DNA from: Pseudomonas sp. ZH-FAD | GTDB taxonomy: Bacteria; Pseudomonadota; Gammaproteobacteria; Pseudomonadales; Pseudomonadaceae | DNA length: 64,000 bases | Direction: 5' to 3' | Assembly (NCBI RefSeq): GCF_002803095.1 | Contig: NZ_PGLR01000024.1 | Span: 31,190 to 95,189, forward strand | Shown: piece after piece, positions 36,615 to 45,341 of the stretch | How the letters are laid out: every line of letters begins with the position of its first letter | How positions within the stretch are numbered: position 1 is the first letter of the stretch | The notes under the pieces: generated by a model | Told to the model about the DNA's origin: nothing | Seen by the model: only the letters and a program-made list of their open reading frames with translations | The model's database searches: none | Made by a program: the position numbers and the translations under genes

Positions 36615-37744
36615 GCGGACTCTCCTTCAGCGGCCAGGCAGTCAAGCAGCGCCTGCCCCATCAACTCCCGGCGCCAGCCGCGCAGGGAGTCGGGCAATTG
36701 ATAAGGACCATTGGGATAGCCGCTTTTCAGCAGGGCTTCCAGGGTTTTCTTGCGCAGCATCAGCTCGGGCACGATATCCAGGCGCTCGCCCTCGCGCTGG
36801 CCGACGGCGCGCAGCTTCTTCAACAGCGCAGAGGCTTCGATTGGCAACGGCTCGGACAAGGCTTCGGGCCACTGTTCGGGCGGCAGCGCCGCAGCCTCGC
36901 GAATCAGTTGCAGCAGTGCCTCTCCGTCCTGACGCACGGTTTTCGGGTGCATGTCCTCGATGCGCGCCAGCGCCACCAGATTATCTGGCTGGGTACGGGC
37001 CAGCGGCCACAACGAATGCTCACGCAGGATGCGATTGCGTGGCTGGTTGCGCGCGCGCGCCTGGCGCTCGCGCCAGGCGCACAATGCGCGCAGCACAGCC
37101 TGCTGCTGGCGCGAGAGTTTCCAGGCCAGCTTGGCATCGCGCCAGGCATCTTCCGGAGCGACTTCACGACCAAGATTGGCGACCAGCTCGGCACCGTCCT
37201 CCAGAATCCACTCGACCTTCTGCGGCGCCAGGCGGGCCATCAGGGCGCGATACACCTCGACGAGATGCGAGACGTCCTCGGCGGCGTAACGCACCTGCAG
37301 TTCGGACAGCGGCCGCTGCAGCCAATCGGAGCGGGTTTCGCCCTTGGGCAGCTCGATATCGAGCAGCGCCTGCACCAGGCGCGAGTAGCCCATGGAGAAA
37401 CCGAGATTGAGGTAACCAGCCGCCAATTGCGTATCGAACAGCGGCGCCGGCAAGCTGCCGGTCAGGCGTAGAAAGACCTCCAGGTCCTCACTGCACGAAT
37501 GCAGCACCTTGACCACGCCCGGCGCTTCGAGCAGCGCGGCGAACGGCCGCCAGTTGCTGATGCGCAAGGGGTCGATCAGATAAGCGCCGTCGCCACCGCT
37601 GACCTGCAGCAACCCGGCGATGGGATAGAAGGTGTCGACGCGCATGAACTCGGTGTCCAACGCGACGAAGGGCAGCGCCTGCCAGGCGGCGCAATGCTCG
37701 GCCAGGCTGGCGTCGTCGAGAATCCAGTGAATGTCGTTAGCCAC
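36611..37744 (-). CDS. rnd: Ribonuclease D
   Basis: A 3'-5' exoribonuclease of 377 aa acting in tRNA and small-RNA 3' maturation. The DEDD nuclease domain begins with FVALDTEFMRVDTFYP and continues with VLHSCSEDLEVF and the YAAEDVSHLVEVY region. HRDC-type helical domains occupy about residues 205-377. I chose the GTG at 37744 as start because GGGAGAG lies six bases upstream and the protein then begins as known family members do; the frame to 37873 adds unrelated residues. It is first in an operon with ycgL. Confidence 0.93.
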   Translation of the reverse strand: MANDIHWILDDASLAEHCAAWQALPFVALDTEFMRVDTFYPIAGLLQVSGGDGAYLIDPLRISNWRPFAALLEAPGVVKVLHSCSEDLEVFLRLTGSLPAPLFDTQLAAGYLNLGFSMGYSRLVQALLDIELPKGETRSDWLQRPLSELQVRYAAEDVSHLVEVYRALMARLAPQKVEWILEDGAELVANLGREVAPEDAWRDAKLAWKLSRQQQAVLRALCAWRERQARARNQPRNRILREHSLWPLARTQPDNLVALARIEDMHPKTVRQDGEALLQLIREAAALPPEQWPEALSEPLPIEASALLKKLRAVGQREGERLDIVPELMLRKKTLEALLKSGYPNGPYQLPDSLRGWRRELMGQALLDCLAAEGESA

Positions 37745-37872
37745 GCGGCTCTCCCGTCTAGAATGCCGCGCAGTATATATGCCCAGGCCAGCACACGGGG
37801 CGACAGCCTGCCGCCGATCACCGGAACTGTGTAATCTGTGCCGCGCACCACCTCCGACACGGAAGAACAACA

Positions 37873-38937
37873 ATGCTGAAGAAACTGCTTGCCCTGATCG
37901 TCATGCTGCTGGCCGCAGCGGCCAGTTACCTGGCCCTGACCCCCAGCCCGATCGATCCACTGCCCTGGGACGCCGCGCCCGCCCCGGCGATGACGGGCGC
38001 ACTGGAGCCCAACGACACCCTGATGAAAGCCGAGCTGCTGGCGCGCGGCCAGGTGCATGGCCCGGAAGACACTGCCGTCGACAGCCAGGGCCGGGTCTAC
38101 GCCGGCCTGCATGACGGCCGCATCGTGCGGGTGCTGGCAGACGACAGCCTGGAAACCTTCGCTGACACCGGCGGCCGCCCGCTGGGCATGAACTTCGACG
38201 CCAGCGGCAACCTGATCGTCGCCGATGCCTACAAGGGCCTGTTGAGCATCGACCCGCAGGGCGCGATCAAGGTGCTGACCACCGAAGCTGAAGGCCTGCG
38301 TTTCGCCTTCACCGACGACCTGGACATCGCCAGCGACGGCACCATCTACTTCAGCGATGCGTCATCGCGCTTCGAACAGCCGGACTACCTGCTCGACCTG
38401 CTAGAGGCCCGTCCTCACGGCCGCCTGCTCAGCTATGACCCGGCCAGTGGCGAAACCCGCGTATTGCTGAAAGACCTGTATTTCGCCAACGGCGTAGCCC
38501 TGTCGGCGAACGAGGACTTCGTACTGGTCAACGAGACCTATCGCTATCGCATCACCCGCTACTGGCTCAAGGGCGAAAAGGCCGGCCAGCACGACATCTT
38601 CATCGACAACCTGCCGGGCCTGCCGGACAACCTGCAGGGCGACCGCAATGGCACCTTCTGGGTAGCACTGCCGACCCCGCGCAAGGCCGACGCCGACTTC
38701 CTCCATCGCCACCCCTGGCTCAAGGCGCAACTGGCCAAACTGCCGCGCGCGCTGTGGCCGAAAGCGATCCCTTACGGCTTCGCCATCGCCCTCAACGAGA
38801 ACGGCGAGATCGTCCGTAGCCTGCATGACACCAGTGGCACCCATCTGCGCATGGTCACCTCGGTGAAGCCGGTAGGCGACTACCTGTACTTCGGCAGCCT
38901 GGATAACGATCGCATCGGCAAACTGCCGATTCACTGA
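37873..38937 (+). CDS. SMP-30/gluconolactonase/strictosidine-synthase-like beta-propeller protein
   Basis: A 354-aa protein with an N-terminal membrane anchor or signal (MLKKLLALIVMLLAAAASYLA). A six-bladed propeller of the SMP-30/strictosidine synthase superfamily follows (GPEDTAVDSQGRVYAGLHDG, DASGNLIVADAYKGL, LFTDD-like FAFTDDLDIASDG, YFANGVALSANEDF, LPGLPDNLQ). The overall arrangement resembles APMAP-type proteins. The substrate is unknown. It is divergent from rnd with about 128 bp between starts and has a GGAAGAA ribosome binding site. Confidence 0.85.
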   Translation: MLKKLLALIVMLLAAAASYLALTPSPIDPLPWDAAPAPAMTGALEPNDTLMKAELLARGQVHGPEDTAVDSQGRVYAGLHDGRIVRVLADDSLETFADTGGRPLGMNFDASGNLIVADAYKGLLSIDPQGAIKVLTTEAEGLRFAFTDDLDIASDGTIYFSDASSRFEQPDYLLDLLEARPHGRLLSYDPASGETRVLLKDLYFANGVALSANEDFVLVNETYRYRITRYWLKGEKAGQHDIFIDNLPGLPDNLQGDRNGTFWVALPTPRKADADFLHRHPWLKAQLAKLPRALWPKAIPYGFAIALNENGEIVRSLHDTSGTHLRMVTSVKPVGDYLYFGSLDNDRIGKLPIH

Positions 38938-39021
38938 GAGTCTGCCCACGATCTTTCGACGAGATTCCACCTGCGAATAACGGTAAAAAGGCGAAGCGGT
39001 CATTCGCGGTGGCGCGTCATG

Positions 39022-39085
39022 TTGGTGGGCTGAAACGGATCGCCGCCCGGCCCACCCTACGGTAGGGTGGGCTTCAGCCCACCAA
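39022..39085. repeat. Nested inverted repeat
   Basis: Outer arms TTGGTGGGCTGAA / TTCAGCCCACCAA enclose inner arms GGCCCACCCTAC / GGTAGGGTGGGC. It lies between convergent genes (SMP-30-like ending at 38937, spermidine-synthase-like ending at 39103). It is REP-like and may act as a bidirectional transcription barrier. Confidence 0.8.
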
Positions 39086-39102
39086 CTTGAAAGACTGCAG
39101 GC

Positions 39103-39783
39103 TCAGACCTTCTGGGCAATCCAGATGGTATGTCGCGTACCCCTGTTGCCATGGGCATACACCTGCACCGCCTCGCCCTTGAAGCCCGCCTTACGCACCT
39201 TCTCCGAAAATGCCCGGTCGGCGCTGGACGACCACACTGCCAGCATGCCCTTGGGCCTCAGCGCCTTGGCGCACTGACGCAGGCCATCCATGCTGTACAG
39301 CCAGTCATTACCCTTCTGAGTCAGGCCTTCGGGGCCGTTGTCGACGTCCAGCATGATCGCGTCGTAGCACTGCTCGGCGGCCTGCAGCACCTTGGCGACG
39401 TCCTCCTGAATGATCACCGCACGCGGGTCATTCAACGGATAACCGGACTTCGCCCCGAGCGGGCCACGGTTCCACTCGACCACGCCAGGCACCAGTTCGG
39501 CCACCGCCACCTCGGCGTCAGCCCCAAGGTGCTGTAGCGCCGAGGCCAGGGTAAAGCCCATGCCCAGACCTCCGATCAGCACCCGCACCTGTGGACGATT
39601 GGCGATCTGCTTGCAGGGAATCGCGGCCAGGGCATCTTCCGAGCCGTGCATGCGTGTATTCATCAGCTGCCCGCCATCACCACCGGCGATCTTGATGACG
39701 AAGTCTTCCCCATACTCAAACAGATTCAGCGCACCATCCGTACCCGGGATCGGCGCAGTGTCGAGCAAGACAAAACGTTTCAT
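39103..39783 (-). CDS. Spermidine synthase-like SAM-dependent enzyme
   Basis: A 226-aa protein with the spermidine/spermine synthase fold. The nucleotide-binding part shows VLIGGLGMGFTLASAL, an acidic strand end VAVAELVPGVVEWN and YDAIMLDVDNGPEGL. It is shorter than true SpeE enzymes (about 280 aa). It lacks a clear GGGDG motif in the usual place, having GGLGMG instead. It may therefore act on another substrate. The gene follows gdhA on the same strand but is separated by a strong hairpin, so it is probably transcribed independently. Confidence 0.75.
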   Translation of the reverse strand: MKRFVLLDTAPIPGTDGALNLFEYGEDFVIKIAGGDGGQLMNTRMHGSEDALAAIPCKQIANRPQVRVLIGGLGMGFTLASALQHLGADAEVAVAELVPGVVEWNRGPLGAKSGYPLNDPRAVIIQEDVAKVLQAAEQCYDAIMLDVDNGPEGLTQKGNDWLYSMDGLRQCAKALRPKGMLAVWSSSADRAFSEKVRKAGFKGEAVQVYAHGNRGTRHTIWIAQKV

Positions 39784-39865
39784 GCAGAACCAAGACCTGT
39801 GTGGCGAGCGTGAGGGCAGGCAGCATGCCTGAATCGGCCGAGCAGCACAGCCCCGCCAGAAATGA

Positions 39866-39895
39866 CGAGGCCCCGCGTTCTCACGCGGGGCCTCG
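39866..39895. terminator. Strong GC hairpin after gdhA
   Basis: A perfect 12-bp stem (CGAGGCCCCGCG / CGCGGGGCCTCG) with a 6-base loop begins 17 bases after the gdhA stop. On the minus strand it is followed by TCATTTC. It is a likely gdhA terminator despite the weak T-run. Confidence 0.75.
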
Positions 39896-39912
39896 AGTCT
39901 ACTGCGATGAGC

Positions 39913-41250
39913 TCAGACCACGCCTTGCGCCAGCATCGCATCGGCGACCTTGACGAAGCCGGCGATATTGGCGCCCTTGACGTAGTTGATGCGGCCATTC
40001 TCTTCACCGTGATGGACGCAGGCATGGTGGATGTTCTGCATGATGCCGTGCAGACGCTCGTCCACCTCGCCAGCACTCCAGTGCAGGCGCATGGCGTTCT
40101 GGCTCATTTCCAGGCCGCTGGTGGCCACGCCACCGGCATTGGACGCCTTGCCTGGCGCGTAGCAGATGCCGGCCTCGACGAACAGGTCCACCGCTTCCAG
40201 GGTCGAGGGCATGTTGGCGCCTTCGGCCACGCAGATACAGCCGTTGTTCAGCAGCGCGCGGGCATCCTCTCCGTCCAGCTCATTCTGCGTCGCGCAGGGC
40301 AAGGCGATATCGCAGGCCAGGCCCCACGGACGCTGCCCGGCGAGAAACTGCAAGCCGTAATGCTCAGCCATCTCGCGCAAGCGACCACGACGCACGTTCT
40401 TCAGCTCCATCAGGTACTGCCACTGTTCGTCGCTCAGGCCGCCCTCGGCGTACAGCGTGCCTTCGGAGTCGGACATCGAAATCACCCGTCCACCCAGCTC
40501 CATGACCTTCTGCGCCGCGTACTGGGCGACGTTGCCGGAGCCGGAAATGGCCACACGCTTGTCCTCGAAGCCCTGGTCGATACGCTTGAGCATCTCCTGG
40601 GCGAAGTACACGCAGCCATAGCCGGTGGCTTCGGGGCGGATCAGGCTGCCACCGTAGCTCAGGCCCTTGCCGGTCAGCACCGAGGTGAACTGGTTGGACA
40701 GACGCTTGTACTGGCCGAACAGATAACCGATCTCGCGACCACCGACACCGATATCACCGGCCGGTACGTCCAGGTCGGCGCCGATATGACGGTACAGCTC
40801 GGTCATGAACGACTGGCAGAAACGCATCACCTCGCCTTCGCTCTTACCCTTGGGGTCGAAGTCCGCACCGCCCTTGCCGCCGCCCATGGGCAGCGAGGTC
40901 AGCGAATTCTTGAACACCTGCTCGAAGGCGAGGAACTTGAGTACGCCCAGGTTGACCGAGGGGTGGAAACGCAGACCGCCCTTGTACGGACCGATGGCGC
41001 TGCTCATCTGGATACGGTAGCCGCGGTTGACCTGCACCTGGCCACGGTCGTCGACCCACGGCACGCGAAACAGGATGGCCCGTTCCGGCTCGACCATACG
41101 CTCGAGAATGCCGGCCTCGCGATAACGCGGATTGGCTTCGAGGAAGGGCCACAGGCTGCGCACCACCTCTTCCACCGCCTGGTGGAATTCCGGCTGATCG
41201 GGATCGCGCTGTTTCAGGCGCGCCAGGAAAGAATCGACGGACAACGACAT
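39913..41250 (-). CDS. gdhA: NADP-specific glutamate dehydrogenase
   Basis: A 445-aa enzyme that aminates 2-oxoglutarate to glutamate. Landmarks are GPYKGGLRFHPSV, the catalytic Lys region LPMGGGKGGADFDPKGK, GVGGREIGYLFGQYK and the Rossmann motif AISGSGNVAQYAA. The length fits hexameric NADP-dependent GdhA. The start at 41250 has GAGGTG five bases upstream; the frame extends six codons further without support. It stands alone on the minus strand with a strong hairpin after it, and shares a 320-bp divergent region with the sulfurtransferase gene. Confidence 0.95.
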   Translation of the reverse strand: MSLSVDSFLARLKQRDPDQPEFHQAVEEVVRSLWPFLEANPRYREAGILERMVEPERAILFRVPWVDDRGQVQVNRGYRIQMSSAIGPYKGGLRFHPSVNLGVLKFLAFEQVFKNSLTSLPMGGGKGGADFDPKGKSEGEVMRFCQSFMTELYRHIGADLDVPAGDIGVGGREIGYLFGQYKRLSNQFTSVLTGKGLSYGGSLIRPEATGYGCVYFAQEMLKRIDQGFEDKRVAISGSGNVAQYAAQKVMELGGRVISMSDSEGTLYAEGGLSDEQWQYLMELKNVRRGRLREMAEHYGLQFLAGQRPWGLACDIALPCATQNELDGEDARALLNNGCICVAEGANMPSTLEAVDLFVEAGICYAPGKASNAGGVATSGLEMSQNAMRLHWSAGEVDERLHGIMQNIHHACVHHGEENGRINYVKGANIAGFVKVADAMLAQGVV

Positions 41251-41570
41251 GCGGCACCTCGACACCACAAAGACAAAGTGGCCGGCACTCTAGCAGGCAG
41301 CAAGGCACCAAAACAGATCAAAATGTCGCCTTGATGAAACTTTTTAGTGCGCCATCCAGTGCGCCAAGATTGAAAAGCCTCTACGGCAAAGTTTTCCCAA
41401 TTTAATTACGCACCGAATAAGGGCCAAAAGCGCACAAATATCGACCACGGCTTGCACCACTGGCGTCACAGCTTTGCCGAATGAAGCTGAACTGGCTCGT
41501 TCTTCGTGGGGATCGGATAGCAGGCTAGGCGGTATGATGCCGCAAACCCTGCTATGACACAGGAGACACC
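41251..41570. promoter_or_regulatory. Divergent promoter region gdhA / sulfurtransferase
   Basis: This is 320 bp of non-coding sequence with an AT-rich centre (about 41380-41420). A TATGAT hexamer at 41533-41538 could be the -10 element for the sulfurtransferase. No matching -35, RNA gene or repeat was found. Confidence 0.35.
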
Positions 41571-42425
41571 ATGCCACTCGCTCAACTGATCAGCACGGAA
41601 CACCTTCAACAACGTCTGGGACAGGAAAACCTGCTGATCCTGGACTGCCGCTTCGCCCTCGAAGACCCGGCCTACGGCCGCCGCAGCTACCTTGATGGGC
41701 ATATTCCGGGCGCCCACTTCCTCGACCTCGAACAGGATCTGTCCGCTCCGGTGGTCAAGGGCGTCACCGGCCGTCACCCACTTCCCGACCCGAGCGCACT
41801 AGTCGAGCGCCTGCGCAGTTGCGGCCTGCGGGCGGACAGCCAGGTGGTGCTGTATGACGATGGCCCCGGCGCCTTCGCCGCGCGCGCCTGGTGGTTGCTG
41901 CTGTGGCTGGGCAAACGTGATGGCCTGTACCTGCTCGATGGCGGCCTGAAAGCCTGGCGTGAGGCAGGCCAGGAGCTGACCACAGCGGCACCGAGCAATG
42001 CCCCTGGTGATTTTACGGCGCGGCCCGATAACAGCCTGCTGCTGACTGCCGATCATTTGGCCCAGCGCCTGGGCAACCCGGATCTGACCCTGCTCGATGC
42101 GCGGGCACTACCGCGCTTTCGAGGCGAGGTCGAGCCGCTCGACCCGATCGCCGGGCACATTCCCGGCGCGCAATGCGCCGTGTTCACCGACAACCTGGGT
42201 AACGATGGCCGCTTCCTTGCGCCGACCGCCTTGCGCGAGCGCTTCGACAAGCTGCGCGGAGAACGTCCCCTGGAAAACCTAGTGGCCTATTGCGGCTCCG
42301 GCGTCACTGCCTGCCACAACCTGTTCGCCATGAGCCTCGCTGGTTACCCGCTGGCACCGCTCTATGCGGGCTCCTGGAGCGAATGGATCACCGATCCGAC
42401 ACGCCCGGTAGCCACCGGTGACTGA
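41571..42425 (+). CDS. sseA: Sulfurtransferase, 3-mercaptopyruvate type
   Basis: A 284-aa protein with two rhodanese domains (about 1-135 and 155-280). The C-terminal domain carries the catalytic loop CGSGVTA with Cys241. This CG-S/T-GVT-A/S form is characteristic of 3-mercaptopyruvate sulfurtransferases rather than thiosulfate-using rhodaneses. The N-terminal domain lacks a catalytic cysteine, as usual. AGGAGA precedes the ATG by about five bases. The gene is monocistronic. Confidence 0.9.
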   Translation: MPLAQLISTEHLQQRLGQENLLILDCRFALEDPAYGRRSYLDGHIPGAHFLDLEQDLSAPVVKGVTGRHPLPDPSALVERLRSCGLRADSQVVLYDDGPGAFAARAWWLLLWLGKRDGLYLLDGGLKAWREAGQELTTAAPSNAPGDFTARPDNSLLLTADHLAQRLGNPDLTLLDARALPRFRGEVEPLDPIAGHIPGAQCAVFTDNLGNDGRFLAPTALRERFDKLRGERPLENLVAYCGSGVTACHNLFAMSLAGYPLAPLYAGSWSEWITDPTRPVATGD

Positions 42426-42761
42426 ACGGTGGTCTTAAGCACCAATCGAAATATGCCCAATAACTCAGATCCGAAATCAATTTAAAAACAGACCTTTACA
42501 GCTTAAATATCGCACTAGACTTGAGAATGAGCGGCTAACCCCGCTCCCGGTGGGGCCTTTATCAAAGAACCCAGACCGTTGAAAAACGTTAGCGAGGCGG
42601 GCAAGACAAGGCAAAAACAGCCGAGAAAGCGGAGTTTACAAGCGTAAATGAGCATTTCGAGGCTGTTTTTAACGCAGGATTGCCAACGCAGATAGTTTTT
42701 CATCGGTCTGCAAACAGCTGCCAAGCGCCCGGCCTCCACCGGCACCCTCCGCGAGGATGCC
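42426..42761. other. Intergenic stretch with AT-rich segment and palindromic element
   Basis: The first 100 bases after the sulfurtransferase stop are AT-rich (about 42460-42530). The 140-bp palindromic element (copy 2) follows, then about 50 bases leading to the next gene. I see no further gene here. Confidence 0.6.
42572..42710 (-). repeat. 140-bp palindromic element, copy 2 (inverted orientation)
   Basis: Terminal repeats CAGACCGTTGAAAAACG and GTTTTTCATCGGTCTG enclose the shared core (AAACAGCC, TTTACAAGCGTAAA, GGCTGTTT). Read on the minus strand it aligns along its whole length with copy 1. No clear flanking duplication is visible. Confidence 0.85.
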
Positions 42762-43241
42762 ATGGGAATTGCCGCCTGCGATCTCAGCCAGCATGTGATC
42801 CGCCCTACCCTTCTCTATCTCGAACGCCATAGCGCCACGGCCGAAGCGCTACTGCTGGGAGCTGCGGCCTGTCAGTCAGCACTGGGCAGTGCGCTGGACA
42901 CCCCGCAAGGTCACGGCCTGTATCGCATCAGTGAACAGCGCCACCAGATACTCTGGGACCAGCATCTGGCCTTCGAGCCGGAGCTTGCCAGCCGTGTACG
43001 TGGCCTCGCCAGCCAGCACGCCTTTCTTGAAGCGCCACACGTGGAGCTGACGGTCAATCTGCGTTACGCCACGGCCATTGCCTGGCTGCTGGTCGAAAGC
43101 GAGAAACTCGAGATGCCAGCCGCCGATGATCTGCCTGCCTTGGGCCGAATCTGGTGCAAGGTTTTTCAACCCCAGGCTCGTCAACATGACTTTCTCGATG
43201 CCTGGCAACGCTGCATCGAGCCCGTCAGCCAGGTGGCCTGA
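42762..43241 (+). CDS. Hypothetical protein resembling phage transglycosylase-like virion domain
   Basis: A 159-aa protein without signal peptide. The arrangement VIRPTLLYLERHSATAEALL, followed by LLGAAACQSALGSAL and then GLYRIS and ILWDQHLA, recalls from memory a family in tailed phages. In that family an N-terminal helix precedes an ES-LG--L--GLYQ--- segment like that of lytic transglycosylases. Here the usual Glu of such motifs (ES) is replaced by Gln-Ser, so activity is doubtful. GAGG lies about five bases before the ATG. There are no phage genes nearby. The family assignment is inference; the ORF itself is well supported by length and context. Confidence 0.6.
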   Translation: MGIAACDLSQHVIRPTLLYLERHSATAEALLLGAAACQSALGSALDTPQGHGLYRISEQRHQILWDQHLAFEPELASRVRGLASQHAFLEAPHVELTVNLRYATAIAWLLVESEKLEMPAADDLPALGRIWCKVFQPQARQHDFLDAWQRCIEPVSQVA

Positions 43242-43391
43242 CCGAATAGTCAGAAAGTCTAATTCAGAAAATCCGTACATTTTCAAACCAATTGTCCGAC
43301 AATGCGCTCTATTTAGGGAACTTCAGCGTCTTGGCAGGGGTCAGGAAAAACTGTAGCGTGCGCCCCCCCGCCTCACCACAGGAGCTTCCCC

Positions 43392-44666
43392 GTGAGCAAA
43401 CGTCTTCTCAAGACCGGTCTTGCCGTCGCCATCACCGCCACCTCGAGCCATGGTTTCGCCAGCGGCTTCGCCCTCAACGAACAAAGCATTTCCGGCATGG
43501 GTACCTCCTTCGCCGGCCGCTCATCGTCCGCCGATGACGCCAGCACCGTGTTCGGCAACCCGGCCGGCATGGCGCGCCTCAAGCGCGACGAAGTGTATGT
43601 AGGGGCAGCGGCGATTCACGCCAAGAGCGATATCAGCCACGCCAGCGCTAACGCAGGCCCCCTGGCGCTGTCGGGTAGCAACGACGGTGATATGGTGCCG
43701 ACCACTGGCGTACCCATGGGCTATTACGTCAAACCGCTGGACGACAAGGTCGCCTTCGGTCTGGGCGTATACGTGCCCTTTGGCCTGATGACCGATTACG
43801 AGAGCAGCTTCCAGGGCCGCTACTACGCCGACAAGAGCTACGTGCGGGTGATCACCGTGCAGCCGACCTTGAGCTATCGCTTCAATGACAAGCTGTCGGT
43901 GGGTTTCGGCCCGACCTTCAACCACATCGAAGGCGAACTCACTTCCTCAGTGCTCAACCCGCTGAGCCCCGGTAGCAATGACGGCAAGGTGAAGGTCAAG
44001 GGTGACGACACCGCTGTCGGCTTCAACGTCGGTGTGCTCTACGAGTTCACCCCGAACACCCGCGCAGGCGTGACCTACCATTCGCGCGTGAAGTACGAAC
44101 TGGAAGGCGATACTCGTGTTTCCGGTAGCGGCGCGCTGGCCGGTATCGCCGGCAAGTACGACGCCAATCTGGACCTGACCACGCCCGAGTCGGTGGACAT
44201 GTCCATCACTCACGACCTGAGCGATGCGCTGACGCTGTATGTCGGCAGTACCTGGACGCGCTGGAGCCGCTTCAAGGAAATCCGCGTGGAGAACGATTCC
44301 ACAACGCTGCCGGCCAACCTCTCCACCATCGTCGAAGAGCAGAACTGGCACGATACCTGGGCTCATGCAGTCGGTCTGTCGTACAAGGTCAGCCCGCAGT
44401 GGACGCTGCGCACCGGTATCGCCATCGACCAATCGCCGACCAACAACGTCGACCGCTCGCCGCGCGTGCCCTCCGGTGACCGCACCATCTTCAGCGTCGG
44501 CGCCGGCTGGAGCCCCAATCAGGACATGACCATCGACGTGGCCTACTCCTACCTGCAGGAAGAGTCGGTGGACGTGAACCACGTCAGCGCTACCCGTGGC
44601 ACCTACAGTGCGCGCTACAAGAACAGCGCTCATGGCCTGGGAGCTTCACTCAGCTATCGCTTCTAA
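43392..44666 (+). CDS. OmpP1/FadL family outer-membrane transporter
   Basis: A 424-aa outer-membrane beta-barrel for hydrophobic compounds such as long-chain fatty acids. The signal peptide ends near residue 24 (SHGFASG). The mature N-terminus carries the family hatch motif FALNEQSISGMGTSFAG and FGNPAGMARL, and the protein ends in an aromatic residue (LSYRF), as outer-membrane proteins do. It starts with GTG at 43392, with AGGAG seven to eight bases upstream. Its position beside a lipase-foldase cluster suggests uptake of released fatty acids, an inference from context. Confidence 0.9.
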   Translation: MSKRLLKTGLAVAITATSSHGFASGFALNEQSISGMGTSFAGRSSSADDASTVFGNPAGMARLKRDEVYVGAAAIHAKSDISHASANAGPLALSGSNDGDMVPTTGVPMGYYVKPLDDKVAFGLGVYVPFGLMTDYESSFQGRYYADKSYVRVITVQPTLSYRFNDKLSVGFGPTFNHIEGELTSSVLNPLSPGSNDGKVKVKGDDTAVGFNVGVLYEFTPNTRAGVTYHSRVKYELEGDTRVSGSGALAGIAGKYDANLDLTTPESVDMSITHDLSDALTLYVGSTWTRWSRFKEIRVENDSTTLPANLSTIVEEQNWHDTWAHAVGLSYKVSPQWTLRTGIAIDQSPTNNVDRSPRVPSGDRTIFSVGAGWSPNQDMTIDVAYSYLQEESVDVNHVSATRGTYSARYKNSAHGLGASLSYRF

Positions 44667-44688
44667 TCGAGGCGCGGCATTGGCTAAA

Positions 44689-44723
44689 CTCACGCGGCAG
44701 AACAACAATAAAAGCCGCGTGAG
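44689..44723 (+). promoter_or_regulatory. Hairpin between fadL-like gene and response regulator
   Basis: A perfect 10-bp inverted repeat (CTCACGCGGC / GCCGCGTGAG) with a 15-base AT-rich loop lies just before the regulator ATG at 44730. Its 3' arm contains the only Shine-Dalgarno-like bases (GTGAG). It could limit translation of the regulator, act as an operator, or end fadL transcription. Confidence 0.45.
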
Positions 44724-44729
44724 AACATC

Positions 44730-45341
44730 ATGACTGCCCTCTGCACCACCCTGCCCGACAATCTTCGCCTGCTGCTGGTCGACGACCACCGCATCTTCCT
44801 CGACGGCCTCTCCCTGGCCTTGTCGCCACTGAGCCAGAACCTGCAGATCCACACCGCGCACAGCGCTGCAGAAGCGGAGCAGTGCCTGCGCCAGCATGAC
44901 TACGACCTGGTCCTGCTCGACCTGCGCCTGCCTGACGAGCCCGGCATCGAACTGTTGCAGCGCTGGCTGGCGCGCGGCGAGCGCACGCCGGTGGCAATTC
45001 TCAGCGCCAGTGATTCCACGCTAGAGGCGCAGGCGGCGCTGGCCGCCGGTGCACTCGGCTTCATCCCCAAGAGCTCCGATGGCAACGCCCTGCGCCAGGC
45101 GGTGACCCGCGTCTTGCTGGGCGAAACCCTGCCGGCGCCAAGCAGCTCATCACCGCTGACACCCAGGCAGTTGGAAATTCTCCAGTTATTGGCAGAAGGC
45201 TTGCCGAACAAGGCCATCAGCCGCGAGCTGGGTCTGGCCGAAGACACGGTGAAAACGCACCTCAAGGCGCTGTTCGAAACCTTCGCCGTGCATACACGCA
45301 CCGCCTGCGTCAGCGCCGCCCGTCAGCGCGGCTGGCTGTGA
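44730..45341 (+). CDS. NarL/LuxR-type response regulator
   Basis: A 203-aa response regulator. The receiver has DDH at 18-20, phospho-acceptor Asp64 in VLLDLRLPDE and Lys in FIPKSSDG. The LuxR-type DNA-binding domain begins SPLTPRQLEILQLL and contains LPNKAISRELGLAEDTVKTHLKALF. Its stop codon is immediately followed by the stop codon of the minus-strand hybrid kinase, so the two genes are convergent with no spacer and are the obvious partners. Confidence 0.88.
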   Translation: MTALCTTLPDNLRLLLVDDHRIFLDGLSLALSPLSQNLQIHTAHSAAEAEQCLRQHDYDLVLLDLRLPDEPGIELLQRWLARGERTPVAILSASDSTLEAQAALAAGALGFIPKSSDGNALRQAVTRVLLGETLPAPSSSSPLTPRQLEILQLLAEGLPNKAISRELGLAEDTVKTHLKALFETFAVHTRTACVSAARQRGWL

